Made by a program: the position numbers and the translations under genes. This document shows, one piece after another, positions 1 to 7,358 of a stretch of DNA of 64,000 nucleotides (position 1 is its first letter; each line of letters begins with the position of its first letter). The notes below the pieces were generated by a model, which was given only the letters and a program-made list of their open reading frames with translations, had not been told where the DNA came from and made no database searches. This DNA is from Halarcobacter anaerophilus (GTDB taxonomy: Bacteria; Campylobacterota; Campylobacteria; Campylobacterales; Arcobacteraceae), in contig NZ_CP041070.1 in the NCBI RefSeq assembly GCF_006459125.1, positions 1,426,001 to 1,490,000 of the forward strand, read 5' to 3'.

Positions 1-1
1 A

Positions 2-1510
2 ACTACAGCTGCTTCTTCTAAAACAGAAGAGACAAAAGCAGCACCCGTAAAACCTACTCCTACTTCAAAAGAGGTAAGCGGTGCAGGTGAAGTTAAAGGT
101 CATGTTTTAGTTATTGGAGCAGGACCTGGCGGTTATTCTGCTGCTTTTAGATGTGCTGATTTAGGTATGGATACAGTCTTAGTTGAAAGACACGATACTT
201 TAGGCGGTGTTTGTTTAAATGTTGGATGTATTCCATCAAAAGCTCTCTTACACGTTGCAAAAGTTATTGAAGAGGCTGAACATATCAGTCATGCAGGTAT
301 TAAATTTACTAAACCTGAGATTGATTTACCCGGAGTTGCAGCATATAAAAGCGGTGTTGTAAAAAGACTTACAGATGGACTTTCGGCAATGGCTAAAATG
401 AGAAATATAAAAGTTATCCAAGGTACGGCAAGTTTTATTGATGAAAACTCTGTTATCGTTAATCATACAAAAGATGACGGAAAAACAGTAGTTAAATTTG
501 ATAATTGTATTATTGCAGCAGGATCTCAGAGTTCTAAAATGTCATTTATCCCGCATGAAGATCCTAGAATTTGGGATTCTACAAATGCCTTAGAAGTAAA
601 AGAAGTTCCTAAGAAAATGCTTATTATGGGCGGCGGTATTATCGGACTTGAAATGGGTACGGTTTATCAAAAATTAGGTTCTGAGGTTGATGTAGTTATA
701 AGAGGACCTCAAGTTATGACTGGAACGGATAAAGATATCGTTAAAGTATATACAAAAGCAAATGAACAGAGATTTAACTTTATGTTTAAAACTCAAACTC
801 AGGCTATTATCCCTAAAGAAGAAGGTATTTATGTAGAGTTTAAAGGTGATAATGCCCCTGAACCAAAAACTTATGATGCAGTTTTAGTTGCTATGGGAAG
901 AAGTGCAAACGGACTCAAAATAGGTCTTGAAAATACAAAAGTGGAAGTTGATGAAAAAGGTTTAATCAAAGTTGATAAACAAATGAGAACAACAGTTCCT
1001 CATATCTTTGCAATCGGAGATATAGTAGGACAGCCGATGCTTGCACATAAAGCAGTACATGAAGGTCATGTAGCAGCCGAAGTTATAGCAGGGCATAAAG
1101 TATTTTTTGAGCCAAAACAAATCCCTGGAATAGCTTATACTTTCCCTGAGATTGCAACAGCTGGAATGAGTGAAATTCAAGCAAAAGAAGCAGGAATCAA
1201 CTATGAAGTAGCATCATTTCCATGGACAGCTTCAGGACGTGCTATCGCCTCAGATGTATCAGGTGCAGGTATGACAAAACTTATCTTTGATAAAGATACA
1301 GATCAACTAATAGGTGGAGCAATCGTAGGAGATAATGCAGGAGAACTACTAGGAGAAATCTCACTAGCTCTTGAAATGGATTGTGATGCGGAAGATATAG
1401 GATTAACAATCCACGCTCACCCTACATTACATGAGTCTGTAGGAATGTGTGCGGAGATATTCCATGGGAGTATAACTGATTTGCCTAATGGGAAGGCTGT
1501 GAAGAAATAG
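2..1510 (+). CDS. lpdA: Dihydrolipoyl dehydrogenase, 5' partial, with linker from an N-terminal lipoyl domain
   Basis: E3 flavoprotein of 2-oxoacid dehydrogenase complexes, which reoxidises dihydrolipoamide with NAD+. The reading frame is open from base 2, so the gene starts left of the window. The first ~35 visible codons are an Ala/Pro/Thr/Lys-rich linker of the kind that follows a lipoyl domain, then the FAD-binding GAGPGG. The redox pair is in GGVCLNVGCIPSK (codons at about 206-244). A second Rossmann motif, GGGIIGLEMG, binds NAD, and HAHPTLHESVG near the C-terminus carries the catalytic His and Glu. The ATG at 167 is internal, not the start, because the FAD motif lies upstream of it. An N-terminal lipoyl domain is inferred from the linker only. 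Confidence 0.95.
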   Translation, partial: TTAASSKTEETKAAPVKPTPTSKEVSGAGEVKGHVLVIGAGPGGYSAAFRCADLGMDTVLVERHDTLGGVCLNVGCIPSKALLHVAKVIEEAEHISHAGIKFTKPEIDLPGVAAYKSGVVKRLTDGLSAMAKMRNIKVIQGTASFIDENSVIVNHTKDDGKTVVKFDNCIIAAGSQSSKMSFIPHEDPRIWDSTNALEVKEVPKKMLIMGGGIIGLEMGTVYQKLGSEVDVVIRGPQVMTGTDKDIVKVYTKANEQRFNFMFKTQTQAIIPKEEGIYVEFKGDNAPEPKTYDAVLVAMGRSANGLKIGLENTKVEVDEKGLIKVDKQMRTTVPHIFAIGDIVGQPMLAHKAVHEGHVAAEVIAGHKVFFEPKQIPGIAYTFPEIATAGMSEIQAKEAGINYEVASFPWTASGRAIASDVSGAGMTKLIFDKDTDQLIGGAIVGDNAGELLGEISLALEMDCDAEDIGLTIHAHPTLHESVGMCAEIFHGSITDLPNGKAVKK

Positions 1511-1563
1511 TTTTTAAAACTATTTTGAAATAAGTGAACCCATTTTCTCTTTTAGAAGATGGG
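1505..1563 (+). terminator. Two hairpins after lpdA
   Basis: A short AT stem (1505-1512 with 1518-1525) overlaps the lpdA stop codon and is followed by TTTTG. A second stem (1539-1548 with 1554-1563, one G.T wobble, 5-nt loop) follows. Neither is followed by a strong T tract, so termination is plausible but unproven. The second stem abuts the attC-like element. Confidence 0.4.
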
Positions 1564-1628
1564 TAACGTTTAAAATGAGCCAATAAATTGCCGCAGAGTA
1601 ATTTATTGGCTCCACTGATTTGTTAGCT
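1561..1628 (-). repeat. attC-like recombination site (integron cassette element)
   Basis: Read on the minus strand, the element opens with AGCTAAC (1628-1622, R''-like) and closes with GTTACCC (1567-1561, R'-like). Between them is a perfect 13-bp inverted repeat (1577-1589 with 1600-1612, 10-nt loop). The two flanking arms have the spacing of attC boxes. The arm next to the R'' side has one extra base (TGGAGCC against TGAGCC), the asymmetry that sets attC orientation. The stop codon of the upstream small gene lies inside the R'' box, as is usual for cassettes. A plain terminator hairpin is the alternative. No integrase gene is in the window. Confidence 0.55.
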
Positions 1629-1760
1629 ATCTTTTTCAGATTTTGGTGGTTTTACTTTTGGCATTTTCGGAGGGTTTGTGGCTGGTTTTAGACCTCTTTC
1701 CTCTACTAATGGTTGTGGACGTTGACTTCCACTCGACGGTTTTTTTTGATCACTTGACAT
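1623..1760 (-). CDS. 45-residue proline/lysine-rich protein, second gene of cassette-like pair
   Basis: Small ORF with a strong Shine-Dalgarno site (AGAAGGAGACAAAG before the ATG at 1760). It starts 11 bp inside the 3' end of the upstream two-TM gene, so the two are probably translationally coupled. The product is hydrophilic and disordered in appearance, with a C-terminal half made of Pro/Lys repeats (NPPKMPKVKPPK). It has no signal peptide or membrane segment. Its TAA stop lies inside the attC-like R'' box. I do not recognise a family. It could be an accessory peptide, or an antitoxin-like or effector-binding partner of the two-TM protein. Confidence 0.65.
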   Translation of the reverse strand: MSSDQKKPSSGSQRPQPLVEERGLKPATNPPKMPKVKPPKSEKDS

Positions 1761-2262
1761 CTTTGTCTCCTTCTGTAAGATAAAAATTGCTGAAATATTC
1801 ATTAGCAGATTTTTCTGCCTTCTTATGCATTGAACTATTTGTAGGTATTGTAGTAAAAATATTCTTTTTTAATGATTTTTGTTTTGCAGCTCTAATCTCA
1901 AATCTAGCTTTATGAATTTCTGATGCAGTTAATTTTCCACCTGCAATGGCATGCCATTTAAATTCAGCTTGTATCATCAATTCTTCTAATTCATGCAAAA
2001 GAGAAGTATAAGCTTTAATTCTATTTTTATAAGGAAGATATGACTTTATCGCAGATACCACTTGAGATGATGCAATTATTCCTGCCCATAGCCATGATAA
2101 ATGAGTCCAAATTACCCAAGCTCCTATACTTGAACTTGAAGCAATTGCTAATAAAATCTTTAAGCCTCGATCAATGTTTTCAGATTTCTCTAACTGTAGC
2201 TCAATAAAATTAATATGTGTTTTTAATTGGTAAATTTCTTTCCAATATTGCTCTTGTACCAT
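1750..2262 (-). CDS. Two-TM protein with flanking helices (SLATT-like architecture), function unknown
   Basis: 170 residues. An amphipathic N-terminal helix (about 5-33) is followed by two hydrophobic segments (about 35-52 and 56-73) joined by a short Trp-rich turn. A charged helical tail of ~95 residues follows, probably cytoplasmic. This helix, 2TM, helix layout and length recall SLATT-domain effectors, which in other bacteria sit beside nucleotide-signal systems. That resemblance is architectural only; I do not see a diagnostic motif. The ribosome site is AAAGGGAAAA before the ATG. It forms an overlapping pair with the 45-residue gene and lies in a cassette-like unit, pointing to acquired accessory function, for example phage defence. 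Function unproven. Confidence 0.7.
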   Translation of the reverse strand: MVQEQYWKEIYQLKTHINFIELQLEKSENIDRGLKILLAIASSSSIGAWVIWTHLSWLWAGIIASSQVVSAIKSYLPYKNRIKAYTSLLHELEELMIQAEFKWHAIAGGKLTASEIHKARFEIRAAKQKSLKKNIFTTIPTNSSMHKKAEKSANEYFSNFYLTEGDKDVK

Positions 2263-2607
2263 TTAGAGTTTTCCCTTTATTGTTAGATAAGTAATTATTA
2301 ATGATACATTATATATAAATAATATATAAAAACATCTAATATCATTACATTTATAATGTTAAGATATTAAATTAATTAAAGCTTTAAATAGGCTAGTCTT
2401 AATAATATATAAAATAAAATATCCAAATATGAAATATATTATGTTGTGTTATGTTATTGGAAAAATTGATTTTTTAGATATTTAGGTTTTAAATAAATTT
2501 TTATTGTATGTTTTTATTCCCATCGACTTTCTTTTATGAATAAGACATACCATAATTATTAAAATCAAATCACTAATAACCTTTTTGGGTTAAAAATCTA
2601 TTATATA
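2263..2607. other. AT-rich intergenic stretch without a gene
   Basis: About 345 bases, very AT-rich, between the two-TM gene and the methyltransferase, both on the minus strand. It should hold the promoter of the cassette-like pair. I see no ORF with a ribosome site, no tRNA-like fold and no strong hairpin. An isolated GTTAGAT at 2282-2288 resembles an attC R box, but no partner arm follows. Confidence 0.6.
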
Positions 2608-3228
2608 TTATGGTTTTTTCCCTATCAGTAGAAAAATTGGATATTGATATTGACCATATGGCTTTTCTGCAATGCTTACTGTTTTAATTGATAAATCTAT
2701 AAATCCTGCGTTTTCTGCATATTTTAAGAATATATTTTTATCAAAACCAAAATGATACACACCAGTATCTTCTGTATGGAAACTTCCATCTTCTGTTTCT
2801 AAATCAGCTAGAGCTAATATTCCACCATTTTTTAAACTTTCATAAAATTCATTGAATAATAGCTCAATATCTTTTACATGATGAATTGTCATTGAAGAAA
2901 TAATTCCATCAAGAGATTCTAAAAGATGTTTTTCTTTTGTAATGTTGTCAGAAAGAATATCTATTTCACAAGAAAACTTATTATTATCAATTTTCTCTTT
3001 TAATTTTTGATTCATTGCATTTGATATATCATTTGCTATAATTTTATTAACATGATTAGAAATATACTCTGTTAATAATCCTGTACCTGAACCAAAATCA
3101 AGAATAGTATCACTTTTCTTTAGAAGTCTTTTTTCTAAAATACTTTCAGCAATATTTTTTACATTGTCAACTCGTTTATTGTCTGTCTCATATATTTTTG
3201 ATTTTTCATTAAAATAATCATCTTTCAT
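2608..3228 (-). CDS. Class I SAM-dependent methyltransferase, last gene of the PLP/radical SAM operon
   Basis: 206 residues with a Rossmann methyltransferase core. Motif I is ILDFGSGTGLL (about 43-53), followed by an acidic residue in the NDIS segment and a motif IV-like stretch ending in the SSMTIHHV region. It resembles methyltransferase_11/25-type small-molecule enzymes rather than RNA or DNA methylases. It begins 15 bp after the exporter ends, on the same strand, with AGGAG just upstream of the ATG. Its substrate is probably the product of the upstream PLP and radical SAM enzymes; this is inferred from linkage. Confidence 0.8.
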   Translation of the reverse strand: MKDDYFNEKSKIYETDNKRVDNVKNIAESILEKRLLKKSDTILDFGSGTGLLTEYISNHVNKIIANDISNAMNQKLKEKIDNNKFSCEIDILSDNITKEKHLLESLDGIISSMTIHHVKDIELLFNEFYESLKNGGILALADLETEDGSFHTEDTGVYHFGFDKNIFLKYAENAGFIDLSIKTVSIAEKPYGQYQYPIFLLIGKKP

Positions 3229-3242
3229 TTATTCTCCTGTTG

Positions 3243-3863
3243 TTAAAATAAAAGTAATGCAATTCCCATTAATACAAATAACACCCCTGAAATTCTATAA
3301 AAAAGTTTTAAAGCTTCCTCTTTTAGAAACCATTTTCTTGCAGTTTTTGATAAAAAACCATATGTCATTAAAGAACATAAGGAGATAGTCATAAAACTAA
3401 ATGTCATTATAAAAAATTGAGTTTCTATATCCTTATGTTTATCAAGGAATAATGGAAAAATAGCACTAAAAAAAAGTATAGGCTTAGGATTTGTTATAGC
3501 AATAAGAAAGCCCTTTTTAAATACATTAAATTTGTTATAATAGTTATTTAACGTATCATTTTCTAAAATAAATTTAGTTTTTTTATTTAAAATTTGTTTT
3601 ATTCCTAAATAAATCAAATAAAATGCTCCTATAATTTTCATTACAATTAAGAAATTGCCAGATATGAGTAGAATGGAACTAATTCCTATCATCGCTATAG
3701 CTGATAAAATAAATAATCCTAATATATTAGCAAGAGAAGATAAAAAGACTGCTCTTAGATCATAATATAGCCCATTGTTGATTGCTAATAAAATAGCAGC
3801 ACCTGGACTAATAATGGTAAAAAAAGATATAGATAAATAGGCTAAATATAAATTTGTATTCAT
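3243..3863 (-). CDS. LysE/RhtB-family amino-acid exporter
   Basis: 206 residues, with five to six hydrophobic segments and the family N-terminal signature around SPGAAILLAINNGL (about 18-31). LysE/RhtB proteins export amino acids and amino-acid-like compounds across the inner membrane. I chose the ATG at 3863, which has AAGGAAAATA before it and gives the usual MNTNLYLAY start. An upstream in-frame ATG at 3932 would overlap the radical SAM gene and add a charged, non-family extension. An exporter inside a biosynthetic operon suggests that the product, or a toxic intermediate, is an amino acid derivative that leaves the cell. Confidence 0.85.
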   Translation of the reverse strand: MNTNLYLAYLSISFFTIISPGAAILLAINNGLYYDLRAVFLSSLANILGLFILSAIAMIGISSILLISGNFLIVMKIIGAFYLIYLGIKQILNKKTKFILENDTLNNYYNKFNVFKKGFLIAITNPKPILFFSAIFPLFLDKHKDIETQFFIMTFSFMTISLCSLMTYGFLSKTARKWFLKEEALKLFYRISGVLFVLMGIALLLF

Positions 3864-3873
3864 TATTTTCCTT

Positions 3874-5049
3874 TTAATATATTTTATTTGAAATTGCTTG
3901 TTCAAGTTCTTTAGAAAAACAGCCATTAACAAAAGTTTTGTTAACTCTTTTTTCTTGAAGTTTGTTTATTGCAAGTTTATCAAAATCTATTTTATAATTA
4001 TATTTATTGTTCTCTTCACATCTATAGAGATAGCCCAGTTTAGGTTCAAATGTGTTTACACAGCCAACGACAGTACCTATTATATCACCATTTTTTGTCT
4101 CTATTATTTCCTCATTTGGAATTATCGCAAAAAGTTGTAATCCAGCTTTACAATGCTCTATATTGGGTGGATAATTCATTACTTCAACATTATGGGTACC
4201 AAAGTCTTGACTTATTCCTAATTGAAATTTCAAATCAATATTCTTATGAATATGAGAAAAATCATCATATATTCTTTCAATTTCTTTTTTCTCAAGTACA
4301 AGGTTAGGATAATTATTCCCGTGATCATAGAAATTATTAAACCTTAAACTGTCAATTCCAATTTTATTAAAAAACTCAATATATCTCATTAAACTATCTT
4401 TCGAGTTGTTGTGTTTTCCAATAGTTATACCAATTGCAATCCTAAATTTACTAGTATTCTTTTTATTGTAATATTTAATTCTATTTATTACTCTTATAGC
4501 ATCGCTACCATAAAAGACACCTTTTATTGGGTATTTCTTTTGAATATTTAAATTCTTATCTAAAACTCCGTGAAAAGTTATAGCTATTGTTCCGTAATTA
4601 TATTCACTTGCAATATCCAATAAACTTTCATAATTATCAGAAAGTAGTGGTCTCCCACTTGTCCAAGCTTCACCTTTTTCCATCGTTTTTGTATTTTCTA
4701 AATTTTCATTTTCTTTAAAACTTCTATTTCTAGACTTTCCAAATATTTTCATAAATTGTCCATGATATGAGAAACTATCTGTATATCTAGGGTATACATT
4801 ATAATTCTGTTTCTTCAGAGATTTATATATTTCTAACCCAAAATCTTTTGTAAATGTTTTGTTATTTACAACATCATAATTTACAAACCAACAGTGTTGG
4901 CAATTTTGTCCACAAGTATCTGCTCCCACGGTAGTATCCAAATCTAAATAAATATCTATTTCGTGAGGATTTATCTCTGAAAAACTAGTATTTAATGGGA
5001 GGTCTCCATGATAATCATAAGATAGAGGCTGATTCATTTTTGTTGTCAT
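3874..5049 (-). CDS. Radical SAM enzyme with C-terminal cysteine cluster, substrate unknown
   Basis: 391 residues. The [4Fe-4S]-SAM motif is CGQNCQHC (Cys46, Cys50, Cys53; CX3CX2C). Four further cysteines lie in the C-terminal third (Cys300 in HCKAG, Cys330, Cys344, Cys377), suggesting a SPASM/twitch-like auxiliary cluster. The start at 5049 has AAGGATAAAA upstream; an in-frame ATG at 5073 would overlap the PLP gene and lacks a ribosome site. I cannot place it in a named radical SAM subfamily. No obvious precursor-peptide gene lies nearby, so a free amino acid or small-molecule substrate is more likely than a RiPP. Confidence 0.85.
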   Translation of the reverse strand: MTTKMNQPLSYDYHGDLPLNTSFSEINPHEIDIYLDLDTTVGADTCGQNCQHCWFVNYDVVNNKTFTKDFGLEIYKSLKKQNYNVYPRYTDSFSYHGQFMKIFGKSRNRSFKENENLENTKTMEKGEAWTSGRPLLSDNYESLLDIASEYNYGTIAITFHGVLDKNLNIQKKYPIKGVFYGSDAIRVINRIKYYNKKNTSKFRIAIGITIGKHNNSKDSLMRYIEFFNKIGIDSLRFNNFYDHGNNYPNLVLEKKEIERIYDDFSHIHKNIDLKFQLGISQDFGTHNVEVMNYPPNIEHCKAGLQLFAIIPNEEIIETKNGDIIGTVVGCVNTFEPKLGYLYRCEENNKYNYKIDFDKLAINKLQEKRVNKTFVNGCFSKELEQAISNKIY

Positions 5050-5059
5050 TTTTATCCTT

Positions 5060-6199
5060 TTATTTAAATTCAATTGCTATTTGTTTTAAAACTTTTATTA
5101 ATTTTTTACGAGGGAGAGCTATATTCATTCTAAAGAAGCCATTCCCCTCTTTAGAGGAAAAATCGTTGCCGTTTAATAGCCTAACTTTGCAGTTATTAAT
5201 TAATTTTTCTTCGATAATAGTATTGTTGAGAGAGATTTCTCTAAAATCTAACCAAATTAAATATGTCGATTCTGGAATTTTAAATGTAATTTTCGAATTG
5301 TATTTTTTCAATAACTTGTCAGTTATTACTATATTTTTATATAAATATGATTTTAGATCTTGTAGCCATTTCTTTTCTTTATATGCTTCAATAAGCATAA
5401 AATCATTAATTGCATTTACTTTATTGTATAAATTTAAGGTTAATTGTTTATTTACTTTTGATAAAAGAATTTCATTAGTACTAATAATATAAGATAAAAC
5501 AAAACCTACCAAATTGAAAGATTTACTTGGAGAATTGAATGTTAGACATATATTGGAAATTTCAGAAGAAATACTTGCTATAGGGATATGTTTATTTTGT
5601 GAATATACTAAGTCAGAATGAATTTCATCTGAAAATATAAGAATGTTATTTTGTAAACAAAATTTACCTAATTTCTCCAATTCTTCATATGTCCATACTT
5701 TTCCAATTGGATTATGAGGAGAAGAGAATAACAATGCCTTTGTTTTTTTTGTAAGAGAATTTTTTAATTTTTTAAAATCAATATGATATTCTCCTTTATC
5801 TTCTTCTAAAGAATATTCCAAAACATTCCTCTGATTCCTTTCTATTAGATAATAAAATGCATGATATTCAGGAGATAATATTAATATATCATCATTTATT
5901 TCAGTTAATATTTGGATTGTAGAATTTAATGATGATAAAACAGATTGAGAAAATAAAATATATTCTCTCTGAATCTTCCAATTGTGATTTTGTTTCATCC
6001 ATTCCTGAATTGAACTATAAAAATTACAATCTACATATGAATAACCCAATGTTGATTTTTTAAGTCTTTTTATCATTTTGTTAGTTAAACTACTAGAAGT
6101 TAAAAAGTCCATATCTGCAACACAGAGTGGAGTTATACCTTTAGAATTTCTATATTTGGTAGAATTAGTTTTTTCTCTATTAAATGATTGTTTTAACAT
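5060..6199 (-). CDS. MalY/PatB-type PLP enzyme (C-S lyase or aminotransferase)
   Basis: 379 residues, fold-type I class I/II aminotransferase family, MalY/PatB branch. The branch signature PLCVADMDF is at 24-32, SSPHNPIG at 159-166, the PLP-phosphate/ring Asp in FSDEIHSDL (about Asp191) and the Schiff-base Lys226 in NSPSKSFNLVG. MalY/PatB proteins are cystathionine beta-lyase-like and break beta C-S bonds; some relatives are aminotransferases. It is the first gene of a four-gene operon and diverges from the orphan regulator at 6361. Here it may prepare or release a cysteine-derived building block for the radical SAM step. Confidence 0.9.
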   Translation of the reverse strand: MLKQSFNREKTNSTKYRNSKGITPLCVADMDFLTSSSLTNKMIKRLKKSTLGYSYVDCNFYSSIQEWMKQNHNWKIQREYILFSQSVLSSLNSTIQILTEINDDILILSPEYHAFYYLIERNQRNVLEYSLEEDKGEYHIDFKKLKNSLTKKTKALLFSSPHNPIGKVWTYEELEKLGKFCLQNNILIFSDEIHSDLVYSQNKHIPIASISSEISNICLTFNSPSKSFNLVGFVLSYIISTNEILLSKVNKQLTLNLYNKVNAINDFMLIEAYKEKKWLQDLKSYLYKNIVITDKLLKKYNSKITFKIPESTYLIWLDFREISLNNTIIEEKLINNCKVRLLNGNDFSSKEGNGFFRMNIALPRKKLIKVLKQIAIEFK

Positions 6200-6360
6200 T
6201 TTTTGTACCTAAAATAAAATATTTAATAATATTATATATTTTTTGTTACAATAATGTTTCATTTTTACTATATTTTAAAAAAAATATTCATATACTTTCT
6301 TTTTAAATTATATATAATTGTTTTAATTATATATTTAATCATTATATTTGTGAGTAAATT
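6200..6360. promoter_or_regulatory. Divergent promoter region between the PLP operon and the orphan regulator
   Basis: 161 bases of extremely AT-rich DNA serve both divergent units. A 10-base direct repeat, AATTATATAT, occurs at 6306-6315 and 6325-6334 (19 bases apart). The base composition makes chance repeats common, so no operator can be called firmly. The arrangement suits control of the operon by the divergent response regulator. Confidence 0.4.
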
Positions 6361-7023
6361 ATGAAAATACTAATAGTAGAAGATGAAATATTAATTGCTT
6401 TAGAAATTAAAAAATATGTCGAAAAATTAGGATACTTAGTAACTTCTCTAGCAAAAAATTATGATGAATGTTTATCTTCCTTCAAAAATGATTTTCCTGA
6501 TATCATAATTATGGATATTATTCTAAAAAATTCGATTTCAGGAATTGAAATAGCAAAGATTATAAAGAAAATTAAAAATATTCCAATTATATTTTTATCT
6601 GCATATAGTGATGATATTATGCTAAAAAAAGCTTCGATTATATTCCCCGAAGCCTATTTAATTAAACCTTTTAATAGAAATGACTTAAAATCTGCACTTT
6701 TTATTGCAAAAGAAAAATCAGATAATAATCATGATAAGAATAATTATGTTGATTTAAGAGAGGGATATTTTTATGATAAAGTTTTAAATCAAGTTTATTA
6801 TAATGGTTTGAAAATGAAACTTTCAAAAAATGAATTACTTCTTTTGAAGATATTGATTAATGCAAAAGGAGAAATTGTTTCTTTTGAAACAATTGAAAAT
6901 ATAATATGGAGTGATAAAAGTGTTTCAGATAGTGCAGTTAGAACCTTACTTCATAGACTAAGAAATAGATTTAATCATAAAATTATAGAAACTATTCACA
7001 CTTTTGGATGCAAATTAATATAA
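6361..7023 (+). CDS. Orphan OmpR-family response regulator, divergent to the PLP/radical SAM operon
   Basis: 220 residues: a receiver domain (about 1-115) with the acidic pair in VEDE, phosphoacceptor Asp52 in IIIMDII and the conserved Lys102 in LIKPFN, then a winged-helix DNA-binding domain (about 128-220) with SDSAVRTLLHRLRNRF as the recognition region. No histidine kinase is adjacent. Its divergent position 161 bp from the operon makes it the likely local regulator. The two receivers of similar make at 15517 and 45278 have nearby kinases; this one does not. Confidence 0.9.
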   Translation: MKILIVEDEILIALEIKKYVEKLGYLVTSLAKNYDECLSSFKNDFPDIIIMDIILKNSISGIEIAKIIKKIKNIPIIFLSAYSDDIMLKKASIIFPEAYLIKPFNRNDLKSALFIAKEKSDNNHDKNNYVDLREGYFYDKVLNQVYYNGLKMKLSKNELLLLKILINAKGEIVSFETIENIIWSDKSVSDSAVRTLLHRLRNRFNHKIIETIHTFGCKLI

Positions 7024-7358
7024 ATAGAGACAATCTATTAATAGTTTAAAATATAATTTATTATGCTCAAACAGTTACAAAACTTTTCTGAAACAATAAA
7101 TAAACATTCTACTTAAGAAATGTGGGGACAGGGTATAAGGACATTTGATTTTTTTAGTACCATTTTATTGGAATTAGTGTCGTAGTAAATTTGCATCTCT
7201 TTACAGTATAAACTTTGTTGAAGCTGGAAGCTTTGCCTTCAACAACATGTCTGGTTGCTTTTTGTCATACTTTTTTCAATAAAAAAGTATGAAAGTACAT
7301 TTATAAAAACCAATTTTTCAGATAGATTTTTCTTTTTTGTTTTGATATACTTTGGATT
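7024..7358. other. Gene-free stretch with two palindromic elements
   Basis: 335 bases between the regulator and the CHAD gene. No ORF with a ribosome site is visible. It holds a 9-bp inverted repeat, TTGTTGAAG/CTTCAACAA (7215-7223 with 7237-7245), and an 11-bp inverted repeat, CATACTTTTTT/AAAAAAGTATG (7266-7276 with 7281-7291). A run TGTGGGGACAGGG at 7121-7133 is much richer in G than its surroundings and may be left from an old insertion. This marks the right edge of the accessory region. Confidence 0.5.
7266..7291. repeat. 11-bp palindrome, terminator-like or mobile palindromic element
   Basis: Perfect inverted repeat CATACTTTTTT/AAAAAAGTATG with a 4-base loop. It ends 67 bases before the CHAD gene. 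It could be a bidirectional terminator or a dispersed palindromic repeat; copy number in the genome would decide. Confidence 0.5.

Noticed and set aside
2281-2288. GTTAGAT near the start of the two-TM gene as the other attC boundary
   Set aside because: It fits an R box only in the wrong orientation for the cassette, and no paired arm or stem accompanies it.
3898-5492. Plus-strand open frames over the radical SAM and PLP genes
   Set aside because: They are shadows of AT-rich minus-strand genes; those genes have catalytic motifs and ribosome sites.
6306-6334. AATTATATAT direct repeat as a regulator site
   Set aside because: The 19-base spacing does not fit OmpR-type binding, and such repeats are common in DNA this AT-rich.
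7215-7250. Inverted repeat TTGTTGAAG/CTTCAACAA as a second attC site
   Set aside because: The outer R boxes with proper spacing are missing.
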